Positions 7,529-14,319 are shown, counted from the stretch's first letter. The stretch is DNA of 24,202 bases from RGIG4140 sp045532865 (GCA_045532865.1 JAZSGT010000022.1:1-24202); one strand, 5' to 3'. The notes: generated by a model not told the origin, from the letters alone. Translations and numbers: made by a program.

Positions 7529-7932
7529 AAAAGTTTTTCTTTTGATTTGTTCAAGGGGACGTCTATGCCAACATATCACTTTTATAAATAACTGTTATTT
7601 GTTAAAAGGTTTTTGTTTTAACTAAATTTTTTAAGTCAAAACGTTCAAAAGTATTATAAAGATGAATTAGTTATTTTATATAATAAAAGTAGCACTTTAA
7701 TCTTTTTTATATTTTGCTAAAGTGAGATTTTCTGTTTTTCAGCAAGGATTTTTCTTTAGGACTTCTCTAAGCTCCTAGATTCTAATACATGGATATTTGT
7801 GCTTTTAAATTCTTTTCTTGGTTTTCAAAATGCTGTGCTTTATAAAAGTCTTTAATGCTTAGATGTTCTGTTTCTTAAAAACAAAACGCAGCATACATTC
7901 GTATACTGCGTTTTTTAAGGTTTTATGAATGA
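7529..7932. other. Intergenic region between convergent genes
   Basis: About 400 bp with no supported gene on either strand: the ATG frames I tried stop within a few codons. It contains the second copy of an AT-rich direct repeat (7652-7691), a loose CACTTTA/TAAAGTG inverted repeat near 7692-7724, and the tsf terminator at 7883-7917. I see no clear intrinsic terminator for the plus-strand pair. The text between 7700 and 7860 may be decayed coding DNA, but I cannot show it. Confidence 0.5.
7883..7917. terminator. Terminator of rpsB-tsf
   Basis: Inverted repeat AAAACGCAG / CTGCGTTTT with an inner ATAC/GTAT arm, one mismatch and an ATTC loop. It is 16 bp beyond the tsf stop and is followed on the minus strand by a T-rich tail (TTTTGTTTTT). 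Confidence 0.8.
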
Positions 7933-8850
7933 TTATTTCATACAGCTTGCAACTTCGGCTGCGAAATCCTCATTTTTCTTTTCCAAACCTTCGCCCAAAG
8001 CAAAGCGAACATAGTTTGTCAATGCAACGTCTGTGCCAAGTTCTTTAGCAGCAGCTGCAACAACATCTTTGATTTTTTTGTCTGGATCCATAATGAAAGC
8101 TTGTTCCATAAGAACAACTTCTTCGTGGAATTTGCGGATACGACCTTCAACCATTTTTTCAATAATGTTTGCAGGTTTACCACTTGCTTTTGCTTGTTCT
8201 TCATAAATTGATTTTTCGTGAGCAAGTGTTTGAGCATCAACGTCTTCAATTTTTAAGAAACGAGGTGAAGAAGCTGCAATGTGCATTGCAATTTTTTTGC
8301 CAAGATCAGCTAATTGAGCTTGATCAGCAGCACTTTCAATAGCAACTAAAACACCAATTTTACCTTGGTTAGGAACAACAGCTGTGTGCATGTATGGAAC
8401 AACAACACCAGTGTTAACCTTAACAGAAGCAGCACGGCGTAAGCTCATGTTTTCGCCAATTTTAGCGATAAGTTCTGTTAAAGTTGTGTCGATTGTTTTG
8501 CCATCAACTGTTTCATTTTTCATGGCTTCAACATCACCATTTGTTGTTAAAGCAGCACCGAGCATTTTTGTAAGCATAGCTTGGAATTCTGCGTTTCTTG
8601 CAACGAAGTCTGTTTCTGAGTTTAATTCAACGATAGCACCTTTATTGCCTTCAACAACAACACCGACCAAACCTTGTGATGCAATGCGTCCAGCTTTTTT
8701 CTCAGCAACAGAAAGACCTTTTTTTCTTAAAAAGTCGATTGCGCCTTCTAAATCACCACCAGTTTCTGACAATGCTTTTTTGCATTCCATCATACCAGCA
8801 CCCGTTTTTTCACGCAGTTCTTTAACTAAAGCTGCTGTAATTTCTGCCAT
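7933..8850 (-). CDS. tsf: Translation elongation factor Ts
   Basis: EF-Ts, 305 residues, the nucleotide exchange factor for EF-Tu in the cytoplasm. The N-terminal UBA-like domain (about 1-55, EITAALVKELREKTGAGMM) and the highly conserved TDFVARN motif (about 80-86) are intact. The core and the C-terminal dimerisation parts follow at normal length. The N-terminal wording is typical of alphaproteobacteria, the best single taxonomic hint in the window. It is read with rpsB, the ancestral order, from a start with AAAGGAGC 6 nt upstream. The usual next genes pyrH and frr are not here: a terminator and then unrelated genes follow. Confidence 0.98.
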   Translation of the reverse strand: MAEITAALVKELREKTGAGMMECKKALSETGGDLEGAIDFLRKKGLSVAEKKAGRIASQGLVGVVVEGNKGAIVELNSETDFVARNAEFQAMLTKMLGAALTTNGDVEAMKNETVDGKTIDTTLTELIAKIGENMSLRRAASVKVNTGVVVPYMHTAVVPNQGKIGVLVAIESAADQAQLADLGKKIAMHIAASSPRFLKIEDVDAQTLAHEKSIYEEQAKASGKPANIIEKMVEGRIRKFHEEVVLMEQAFIMDPDKKIKDVVAAAAKELGTDVALTNYVRFALGEGLEKKNEDFAAEVASCMK

Positions 8851-8893
8851 TTTTTGCTCCTTTAATAAAAAAAGTTTAAAATAAAAAGGGAAG

Positions 8894-8913
8894 GGAGGGT
8901 ATTTCTACCCCCC
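8894..8913 (-). promoter_or_regulatory. Hairpin between rpsB and tsf
   Basis: On the transcript (minus strand) the sequence GGGGGGTA-GAAA-TACCCTCC folds into a short GC stem with one mismatch, closed by a GNRA-type GAAA tetraloop. A U-rich stretch begins about 10 nt later. It may be a partial terminator or an RNA processing/stability element that sets the S2:EF-Ts ratio. Not a named family. Confidence 0.45.
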
Positions 8914-8925
8914 GTAAATAAAAGC

Positions 8926-9687
8926 TTAAGCTTTTGTGCTTTCTGTTTCTGCAACAGGGTTTACAACTGCACCCAAATCAACACCAGCAGCTTTTAATTC
9001 AGCTTGCATACCGTCTAAGACAGCTGTGCTGATTAAATCGCAGTAAAGGTTGATAGCACGGAGTGCGTCATCATTTCCAGGGATTGGGAATTGAATTCCA
9101 TCTGGATTTGCGTTTGAGTCACAAATTGCAACAACAGGAATACCTAATTTTTTAGCTTCGCTGATTGCGAGCTCTTCTTTTGGAGCGTCGATTACGAAGA
9201 TTAAATCAGGGCGACCATTCATGTTTTGAATACCACCTAATGAAGCGAATAATTTTTCACGTTCACGTGAAAGGTTTAATTTTTCTTTCTTTGTTAAGCC
9301 GTTTAATTCGCCTTTTTCTGTTTTTGCGTCAATGTCTTTTAAGCGTTTGATGCTTGAAGAAATTGTTTTCCAGTTTGTGAGCATACCGCCAAGCCAACGG
9401 TGGTTAACATAGAATTGACCACAACGTGTTGCAGCAGTTGCAACAGCTTCTTGAGCTTGCATTTTTGTACCAACGAACAAGATTTTGCCACCTTTAGCAG
9501 CAACATCACGAACAGCTTCTAAAGCACGTTGAAGCATTGGTTGAGTTTGTGTCAAGTCTAAAATATGAACACCTTCACGTACGCCATAGATATATGGTCC
9601 CATTTTTGGGTTCCATCTGCGTGCGTTGTGACCAAAGTGAACACCGTTTTCGATGAGTTGACGAATTGTAATTGTTGGAAGTGACAT
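8926..9687 (-). CDS. rpsB: 30S ribosomal protein S2
   Basis: S2, 253 residues, a late-binding small-subunit protein. The classic signatures are all present: TIRQLIENGVHFGH near the N-terminus, RRWNPKM, the HILDLTQT-like stretch, ILFVGTKMQAQEAV, and FYVNHRWLGGMLTNW around residue 95. The C-terminal region has PVVAICDSNANPDGI and PIPGNDDALRAI. Length is normal, with a short acidic tail. The start has AAAGGAATT before ATG. It heads the rpsB-tsf operon. Confidence 0.98.
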   Translation of the reverse strand: MSLPTITIRQLIENGVHFGHNARRWNPKMGPYIYGVREGVHILDLTQTQPMLQRALEAVRDVAAKGGKILFVGTKMQAQEAVATAATRCGQFYVNHRWLGGMLTNWKTISSSIKRLKDIDAKTEKGELNGLTKKEKLNLSREREKLFASLGGIQNMNGRPDLIFVIDAPKEELAISEAKKLGIPVVAICDSNANPDGIQFPIPGNDDALRAINLYCDLISTAVLDGMQAELKAAGVDLGAVVNPVAETESTKA

Positions 9688-9749
9688 AATAAATTCCTTT
9701 CTTTTTCCAGTTTAACCTCTGTAAAGCAAGATATAAAAAAAGTTTATTT

Positions 9750-9779
9750 ATGATAACTTTAATTTTTGAATAAGTTCAA
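9750..9779 (-). promoter_or_regulatory. Candidate promoter of rpsB-tsf
   Basis: Minus strand: TTGAAC (9779-9774), 18-bp spacer, TATCAT (9755-9750, 5 of 6). The start point near 9743 would leave a leader of about 55 nt before rpsB. Confidence 0.55.
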
Positions 9780-9901
9780 AATCAAAGCCCTTAGCTCAAA
9801 AATATTCCTCTTTTTACACTGGAAGCGTCTATTTGCTATTTTAAGAAATTGTTTTTATCTTAAAAACCACTTTTTTAACAAATAACGCCGCCTTACATGT
9901 G

Positions 9902-9924
9902 TGATATAATGAGTTGTTAAATAC
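9902..9924 (+). repeat. Repeated TGATATAAT-GAGTTGTT-AAATAC motif, copy A
   Basis: It matches 12482-12510 in three blocks in the same order, with small length differences between blocks. In both places it sits beside a terminator hairpin, between the hairpin and the next minus-strand gene. Read on the plus strand, the first block is a perfect extended -10 (TGATATAAT). Confidence 0.5.
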
Positions 9925-9928
9925 TTAA

Positions 9929-9954
9929 AACGCCCCTTTTTTCAAAGGGACGTT
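9929..9954. terminator. Probable terminator after the 70-aa gene
   Basis: Stem AACG-CCCTTT / AAAGGG-CGTT with one C/A mismatch and a TTTC loop (GAAA on the minus strand), flanked by T-rich tails on both strands. It lies about 85 bp beyond the stop at 10039. The U-tract on the minus strand is short, so its strength there is uncertain. Confidence 0.5.
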
Positions 9955-10038
9955 CATTTATACACTTTTTTTTTATAAAAATCAAGAAGTTTTTGCACAT
10001 AAATTTAAAAAAATCTGCCTCTTTTTTTGGGGGGGATT

Positions 10039-10251
10039 TTATCTTTTACTGCTAAAAGTATAAAGTGCTTCATCAATGTTCCACTTAACAGGATTAAATG
10101 TTGCAGCTGTTACAGGTGTGCCTTTGATTTGCATTGATTTAACTCTATTTTTATTATCAAGTGTAACCGTTGCATCATTTGTGCAGTTAATTGAAATACG
10201 GTGTGTTTTGCCTTTTAACTTATATTTTTTTTGAACTTTTTTATCATTCAT
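10039..10251 (-). CDS. Small basic hypothetical protein, 70 aa
   Basis: Not recognised. The frame could open 7 codons earlier at 10272, but an excellent Shine-Dalgarno (AAGGAGGG, 5-6 nt before) points to the ATG at 10251, beginning MNDKKVQKKYKLKGK. It has a very basic N-terminal 15 residues, then predicted beta-strands (HRISINCTNDATVTLD) and a short C-terminal part (VKWNIDEALYTF). There is no signal peptide or helix of membrane type. The strong ribosome site suggests high expression. It may bind nucleic acid, judged only by its charge. It seems to be monocistronic, with a hairpin after it. Confidence 0.6.
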   Translation of the reverse strand: MNDKKVQKKYKLKGKTHRISINCTNDATVTLDNKNRVKSMQIKGTPVTAATFNPVKWNIDEALYTFSSKR

Positions 10252-10354
10252 TTGAACCCTCCTTATCCTCATTTTTATTCTAGAAAATTAAAAATAAAAA
10301 ATCAAGCAAAAAATGATTCAAAAACCTAAAAAAATAAATATGTTATCTCTTTTT

Positions 10355-11881
10355 TTATCTATGGGTTGTATTTTTAGTTTGAATGGGGGTGGCAGGTGTG
10401 TTTTCTTGAGAAATTTGAAGACCACTTTCAGTCAAATGTTGGTTTAGATTTGCCTGTCTTGGTTGCATAGCTCTTTCTTGCATAGTAGTTGTTGTTTTAT
10501 CAAGAATAGCTTTTGAGTTTGTAACAATTTGTCTGGCTGCCTCTACACGTTCTTTTTCAGGTGTATTCAATAGATAATAAGCTTCACAGTTTTCCCTGGC
10601 TTTTTGTTTGATTTTAGCGATTTCTTTTTCGGTTAAATTGCGTCCTAATCTGTCGTATTCGATTTGAATGGAGCCAAGTGTTGCCATTTCTCTGATAAAT
10701 GCTCTGCTGACACCGAGTGTCATGTGTAGTGAACGATAAGAACCTAAAATTTCTCCAGCATATGCTGCCACATATTTGTGTAGTTGTTCAGCGTGGTTGG
10801 CTCTTTCTTCTTGAGTCATATGGGGCGAAAAAGGATATTTTGTTTTGATAATTTCATAATAATCTGCCACAATACGTCTGCCAAGATCACGTAAATCAGG
10901 GTCTCCCTCTTTGTTTAGATTAGGAAGTGGGAGGTAATCGTTGTCAGGTCTTCTTTTTTTTGATTTTAAAATTTTTCCTTCTCTAAGCATTTGTTTTAAT
11001 GTGGGGCTTTCGAGCATTCCTTGATAGTGTAAATCTGTTGCAAGCCAGTCAAATAAAGGACCATTATTTTGGGGCCCAATCAGACGATTGAGCTCTTGTC
11101 TTTTTTCTTTAAAACGGTGGAGTAAAAGTGCATCAGCACTTTCTTGTGTGATATGATAGGGGAAACTTCGCAGGGCTCTTTGATTAACATTTGAGCTGGT
11201 TCCCATATTTTGCAAAAGGTTTTTGATTAATCTTTTCTTTTCTTCACGAGATAATTGGACTGGAACACTGATTTTCTCCCCTTGTTCATTGGTTTTGTAT
11301 TGAGCAAATGTGACTAAATCCAAAATATCTTCATCTGCTTTAATGAGTGCTCCTTCTTTAGTGAAAAAAGTGCCATACCCAATGGTTAATCCGTCGCGTT
11401 TGTCGCCTGAGCAGACATAAAACCGGTCAGCATGCAATCTGGGTGGGGCATCTACTGGTGAACGGCGAAGCCAGGCATCGCTTGGTGCTTCAAAAAATGA
11501 GGTTGAAAATGCCAATCTTCTCATCAAAGCTTCTTGATCTGTTTGTGTGGGTTGAACAAGTGTTCCTTCGGCTGCTGCATGAAGGGATTCATGTGAAGGG
11601 TTTAAAGAGGAACCTGTTAAAGTACTTGCATTTGGTTGTGTTAACGTTGTATTTCCTTCTTCAGGGGTAACAGGTGTTGGATTTTCTGTTCTAGCCGTTG
11701 TATCTGAGGTAAGAGGGGGATTGGTTTTTTCTGTGCTATTTTCATTTAAAGGTGGTGCATTTGTTGGCTGTTGGGATTGTTGAGGAATATCTCCTGTATC
11801 AGCAGCTGTAAAGGTTGGTTGGCTTTGGGGCTGTGTTTTTCTGCCAAGAAAAAAATTAATCACCCCTTCTAGCAGGCGCAT
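10355..11881 (-). CDS. Large protein with Pro/Thr-rich N-terminus and phage-lysozyme-like motif
   Basis: 508 residues, not confidently assigned. Residues 1-14 are a short amphipathic start (MRLLEGVINFFLG). Residues 15-118 are low-complexity, rich in Pro/Thr/Gln/Asn. From about 150 comes a segment like the active-site region of T4-type lysozymes (GH24): Asp160, then Thr166 in DGLTIGYG at the normal spacing (D20 and T26 of T4 lysozyme). The catalytic Glu expected about 9 residues before Asp160 is not visible; the nearest acidic residue is Asp152. The rest (175-480) is helical and polar, with PDNDYLPLP and several Arg/Glu-rich helices. There is no Sec signal. The layout would suit a secreted effector or a peptidoglycan-active protein. 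Start has GGGGAC upstream. Confidence 0.6.
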   Translation of the reverse strand: MRLLEGVINFFLGRKTQPQSQPTFTAADTGDIPQQSQQPTNAPPLNENSTEKTNPPLTSDTTARTENPTPVTPEEGNTTLTQPNASTLTGSSLNPSHESLHAAAEGTLVQPTQTDQEALMRRLAFSTSFFEAPSDAWLRRSPVDAPPRLHADRFYVCSGDKRDGLTIGYGTFFTKEGALIKADEDILDLVTFAQYKTNEQGEKISVPVQLSREEKKRLIKNLLQNMGTSSNVNQRALRSFPYHITQESADALLLHRFKEKRQELNRLIGPQNNGPLFDWLATDLHYQGMLESPTLKQMLREGKILKSKKRRPDNDYLPLPNLNKEGDPDLRDLGRRIVADYYEIIKTKYPFSPHMTQEERANHAEQLHKYVAAYAGEILGSYRSLHMTLGVSRAFIREMATLGSIQIEYDRLGRNLTEKEIAKIKQKARENCEAYYLLNTPEKERVEAARQIVTNSKAILDKTTTTMQERAMQPRQANLNQHLTESGLQISQENTPATPIQTKNTTHR

Positions 11882-11917
11882 CTTTTGTCCCCTTTGATAA
11901 AGATTGTATCTTTTTTT

Positions 11918-11946
11918 ATGATACCATGTCTTTTATTTTGGGACAA
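11918..11946 (-). promoter_or_regulatory. Candidate promoter for the lysozyme-like gene
   Basis: Minus strand: TTGTCC (11946-11941), 17-bp spacer, TATCAT (11923-11918). It lies between the gtrA-like stop and the ATG at 11881, giving a leader of about 30 nt. Confidence 0.4.
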
Positions 11947-11954
11947 GAAAAAAA

Positions 11955-12377
11955 TTATTTTTGCTTAAAAGCAAAGTATTTAAGTGTTGTATAACTGTAT
12001 ATCGTAATCAGTACAAGGGCAATAAATTCAGCTATATAAGCATTCAATCCGACCAAACACATTAATCCTTCAAGTAAAATAGCGTTAATTATATAACTGC
12101 CAAACCAAGTGAAAAGACATTTAATATATTCGTTTATGCAGTTTCCCTTTGTGTGAAAAACGTAAATTTTTTGTGTGAAATAACTGTTAAAGGAGGATAG
12201 AAGAAAACTTAAAAACAAAGCAAGTTGGGCTGTAATGCCTGTATAAATAAAAAGCGCATAAAGTGCATATGAAAAAACGGTGTTATATCCTCCCACAAGT
12301 AAAAACCTTAATTTTTGAGGGGCTTTCATCCAAAGTTGAAAGATTTTGTTGTAAAGATGGATGATTTGTTTGAACAT
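11955..12377 (-). CDS. GtrA-like family membrane protein
   Basis: 140 residues with four predicted transmembrane helices. It has the typical GtrA/DPMS start (LRFLLVGGYNTVFSYALYALFIY), the turn SFNSYFTQKIYVFH, and the closing YTTLKYFAFK, which is the common C-terminal F-x-F-K signature. GtrA proteins sit in the inner membrane and are thought to move polyprenyl-linked sugars or related lipids for surface glycosylation. No glycosyltransferase partner is nearby, so it is an orphan copy. Length is normal. Start: AAGGGAAAGAC before ATG. Confidence 0.85.
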   Translation of the reverse strand: MFKQIIHLYNKIFQLWMKAPQKLRFLLVGGYNTVFSYALYALFIYTGITAQLALFLSFLLSSFNSYFTQKIYVFHTKGNCINEYIKCLFTWFGSYIINAILLEGLMCLVGLNAYIAEFIALVLITIYSYTTLKYFAFKQK

Positions 12378-12481
12378 GTCTTTCCCTTTTTTTAATTATT
12401 AGTTGCGTTAAATTAAAGTTTAGCAACAATTTAATAAGATGTCACTTGTTTTTTGTTTTTATTTAAAAAAATCATTGTGTT

Positions 12482-12510
12482 TGATATAATATGAGTTGTT
12501 TATAAAATAC
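12482..12510 (+). repeat. Repeated TGATATAAT-GAGTTGTT-AAATAC motif, copy B
   Basis: Second copy of the motif at 9902-9924, with 2- and 4-bp insertions between the blocks. It lies directly beside the pilin-gene terminator (12511-12548). Confidence 0.5.
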
Positions 12511-12548
12511 AAAAAATGCGCTTCATTGGCCACATGAAACGCTTTTTT
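12511..12548. terminator. Terminator of the VirB2-like gene
   Basis: Stem AAAAAA-GCG-TTCAT / ATGAA-CGC-TTTTTT with one mismatch, one bulge and a 7-nt loop. It starts 19 bp after the pilin stop and has a T-run on the minus strand. Confidence 0.75.
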
Positions 12549-12566
12549 CTATTTAGATTAGAAAGC

Positions 12567-12947
12567 TTAGCTACCACCACCTGTGAGTGTATCACCATAT
12601 TCAGCACCACTCCAGTCTGTGTAACCTTGACTACTACCACCATCGTTAGATGTTACGTAGTCGACAACAGCACCAGCTAAAGCAACAATTGCCAAACCGG
12701 CAGCCAAAGCAGCAAGCCATGTCCATTTGATTTTTCCAAAAATAGCAGCAAAACCCAAACCAACCAAGCCGAAACCACCAACGATAAAGATGATAGAACG
12801 AACAGATTGGAATGTTGCTGTTAAACGACCACTAATTGTGGAAAATACGTTTTCATTTGCATATGCAGATGTAGCCATAAATGTAATCGCAAAAAGTGCA
12901 ACTAACGTCAACACTTTGAAATAGCGATTTGTTAATAATTTCATCAT
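12567..12947 (-). CDS. virB2: VirB2/TrbC-family type IV secretion pilin
   Basis: 126 residues from the ATG at 12947, which has GGGAG 6-7 nt upstream; the frame extends 13 codons further but without a ribosome site. A signal peptide of about 30 residues ends in TSAYA, so the mature pilin is about 96 residues. Two hydrophobic helices (SIIFIVGGFGLVGLGFAAIFG and WLAALAAGLAIVALAGAVV) are joined by a short basic loop KIKWT, the hallmark of VirB2/TrbC pilins. The tail is Gly/Ser-rich and acidic. In a type IV secretion system it would form the extracellular pilus. No other VirB gene is in the window, and the gene has its own promoter and terminator, so it is a stand-alone copy. Confidence 0.9.
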   Translation of the reverse strand: MMKLLTNRYFKVLTLVALFAITFMATSAYANENVFSTISGRLTATFQSVRSIIFIVGGFGLVGLGFAAIFGKIKWTWLAALAAGLAIVALAGAVVDYVTSNDGGSSQGYTDWSGAEYGDTLTGGGS

Positions 12948-12991
12948 GATGTACTCCCTAATAAAATTGTTGAACGATATCTTCATTTTCC

Positions 12992-13020
12992 ATTATACTA
13001 AAAAATTGTGGGCTTGTCAA
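12992..13020 (-). promoter_or_regulatory. Consensus promoter of the VirB2-like gene
   Basis: Minus strand: TTGACA (13020-13015), exactly 17 bp, TATAAT (12997-12992). Both hexamers match the sigma-70 consensus. Expected start near 12985, leader about 38 nt. Confidence 0.85.
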
Positions 13021-13041
13021 TATATTTTTGTCAAAAGCAAG

Positions 13042-13284
13042 TTAGATTGCCTCATTTTTTTGGGAAGAATAAGGGGTATTGTTTTTTGCGAACTCTTTTA
13101 ACAACTCTTTGAGGGCATATTTTGTGTGGATGCAAAATGGTTTGTCAATGCCTTGAATGTTATTAAACATATCTAAGGCTTGTTTTTGGCATCCACCCCC
13201 ACAAATAGATAGAGATAGCATCAGTGTTTTTTTTAAGATAAATTTTATGAGCGTGTTTTGATAACATAGTGGCCCTCTATTCAA
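13042..13284 (-). CDS. Small Cys-containing hypothetical protein, TTG start (80 aa or less)
   Basis: Not recognised. The frame opens at a TTG (13284) that overlaps the last 8 bases of the 232-residue gene upstream; there is no ATG until codon 22. No clear ribosome site is seen, so expression would rely on coupling. The N-terminal third looks like a signal peptide with a Cys-rich end (IKFILKKTLMLSLSICGGGC). Gly-Gly-Gly-Cys is an imperfect lipobox. The remainder is a polar helix-rich stretch of about 45 residues. It could be a small lipoprotein paired with the gene before it. The frame could also be fortuitous. Confidence 0.45.
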   Translation of the reverse strand: MNRGPLCYQNTLIKFILKKTLMLSLSICGGGCQKQALDMFNNIQGIDKPFCIHTKYALKELLKEFAKNNTPYSSQKNEAI

Positions 13285-13975
13285 ATGAAAAATTTAAAGT
13301 AAAAATCTTGTTGATAAAGTCATTGTAATTGCTTGTTTTTTTTGCTAGTTCAATAAAAGTGTTGGCATATTTATCAAGCGCTTTATAACCTGTTAAAGTT
13401 GAGTTTTTAAACTCTGGATATTTTGTGTTTAAAATGGCGCAGGCAGATAGTTCACTGATGGCCCAAAGAGTGTTGTTAGATAACTCTTGTTTTGTTTTAA
13501 TTTTTCGTGTGTTAATAAAAATTTGTGATAAAGTGATTTCAAAAAGAACGCCATAAATATGATAAAGAGGATTTTCATTTTGATAATTTTTGTAGTTGAT
13601 AACAATATTTGGTTCATGCCAGTTTGAAATAACATCTAAATAATAGGCAATTAACACACGATAAGTGGGTATTTTGGTTTCAAAAAATGAGTTTAATATG
13701 CCAAAATAATAATATCCTTTTTCCTGCCAGATTTTTTCAAAATGTTGTTTTGCTTTGGTCAAAAGAGAAAGATTTGTTGCATAAGCATAGTCTAAAAAGT
13801 TTTCGAGTTTTTCATCCCATTTGTGTCTAGGTTCGTTGTACATATCCCGAGCAAGAGATAGAGAAAAGTGATACTGTTGAACTCTTTCTTCAAGACAAGC
13901 TCCAACATCATTTACACAAAACATATCCATGAGTTTTTGTTTTTCGGCATCTTTAGAAATATATAATTCAATCAT
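13277..13975 (-). CDS. Hypothetical protein, 232 aa
   Basis: Not recognised. It is soluble and predicted all-helical, with many Tyr, Asn and Lys, and has no signal or membrane segment. The N-terminal part includes CVNDVGACLEERVQQY, the middle carries aromatic-rich runs (KGYYYFGILNSFF, YRVLIAYYLDVISNWH), and the C-terminus ends IFTLNFSFE. The plan, repeated helix pairs, could suit an alpha-solenoid or an immunity-type protein. The start has AGAGG 6 nt before ATG. It begins only about 20 bp after the terminator that follows the repeat-peptide gene, so read-through from that gene may feed it. Its stop overlaps the TTG start of the next small frame. Confidence 0.65.
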   Translation of the reverse strand: MIELYISKDAEKQKLMDMFCVNDVGACLEERVQQYHFSLSLARDMYNEPRHKWDEKLENFLDYAYATNLSLLTKAKQHFEKIWQEKGYYYFGILNSFFETKIPTYRVLIAYYLDVISNWHEPNIVINYKNYQNENPLYHIYGVLFEITLSQIFINTRKIKTKQELSNNTLWAISELSACAILNTKYPEFKNSTLTGYKALDKYANTFIELAKKTSNYNDFINKIFTLNFSFE

Positions 13976-13996
13976 TTAAAACCTCTATACTTTAAA

Positions 13997-14025
13997 AAAG
14001 AGGTGCTTAAAAAAAGCACCTCTTT
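13997..14025. terminator. Terminator after the repeat-peptide gene
   Basis: Perfect 12-bp inverted repeat AAAGAGGTGCTT / AAGCACCTCTTT with a 5-nt loop, ending in TTTTTT on the minus strand. It lies 7 bp after the peptide gene stop and about 20 bp before the start of the 232-residue gene. Confidence 0.85.
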
Positions 14026-14031
14026 CATTTG

Positions 14032-14319
14032 TTAGGCTATGCGTTCAAGTGTTTTTTGAGAATATACTCTTCTCACTGAACGAGCCACACGTTTTGCCTC
14101 AGGCGTGTGGAAACCACCACTGCCTGTTCCTGAACCACAAGAACAATTGCTGTTCGTTGTTTCATATGTGGATGAATAAGCTTTTTTTACAGCTTTAACG
14201 ACACGTTTTGCCTTGGGCGTGTGGAAACCACTACTGCCTGTACCTGAACCACAAGAGCAACTACTGTTCGTTGTTTCATACCTAAAAAGTGGGTATTTGT
14301 TGAATCCTAATTTTTTCAT
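14032..14319 (-). CDS. Small two-repeat Gly/Ser/Cys-rich peptide (possible modified-peptide or bacteriocin precursor)
   Basis: 95 residues, not recognised. After a 13-residue start (MKKLGFNKYPLFR) it is two tandem 38-residue units (14-51 and 52-89; 27 of 38 identical) and a 6-residue tail. Each unit has a polar Cys/Gly/Ser core (YETTNSxCSCGSGTGSxGF), then HTPxAKR, then a basic amphipathic helix (RVVKAVKKAY or RVARSVRRVY). The core is much better kept than the helix, where changes are conservative. The ribosome site is close to ideal (AAGGAGGT, 5-6 nt before ATG), so synthesis is probably high. The Cys-Ser-Cys-Gly wording resembles azole-type modified-peptide cores, but no modifying enzyme or exporter is visible. 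A metal-binding or secreted antimicrobial peptide is an equally open reading. Confidence 0.7.
   Translation of the reverse strand: MKKLGFNKYPLFRYETTNSSCSCGSGTGSSGFHTPKAKRVVKAVKKAYSSTYETTNSNCSCGSGTGSGGFHTPEAKRVARSVRRVYSQKTLERIA
14053..14280 (-). repeat. Two 114-bp tandem repeats within the peptide gene
   Basis: Unit 1 is 14280-14167 and unit 2 is 14166-14053, in frame. The conserved stretch covers the Cys/Gly core and the HTP-x-AKR segment, visible as near-identical DNA at about 14090-14155 and 14205-14270. Confidence 0.85.

Larger units (their letters stand above)
9688..10038. other. rpsB upstream region
   Basis: About 350 bp without a gene. From the rpsB side outward it holds an rpsB promoter candidate (9750-9779), unassigned AT-rich DNA, a 23-bp motif repeated at 12482-12510 (here 9902-9924), a hairpin at 9929-9954, and homopolymer runs of T and G near 10021-10035. 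I found no known ribosomal leader structure by eye. Confidence 0.55.

Noticed and set aside
7692..7724. CACTTTA/TAAAGTG inverted repeat as terminator of the nuclease pair
   Set aside because: The arms are short, the loop is about 20 nt and no clean T-run follows.
8384..8884. 166-codon plus-strand frame over tsf
   Set aside because: It lies entirely opposite the well-conserved EF-Ts gene and has no family resemblance; it is a shadow of codon bias.
14053..14280. Repeat pair as a CRISPR array
   Set aside because: Only two 114-bp in-frame coding repeats without spacers; no cas genes.
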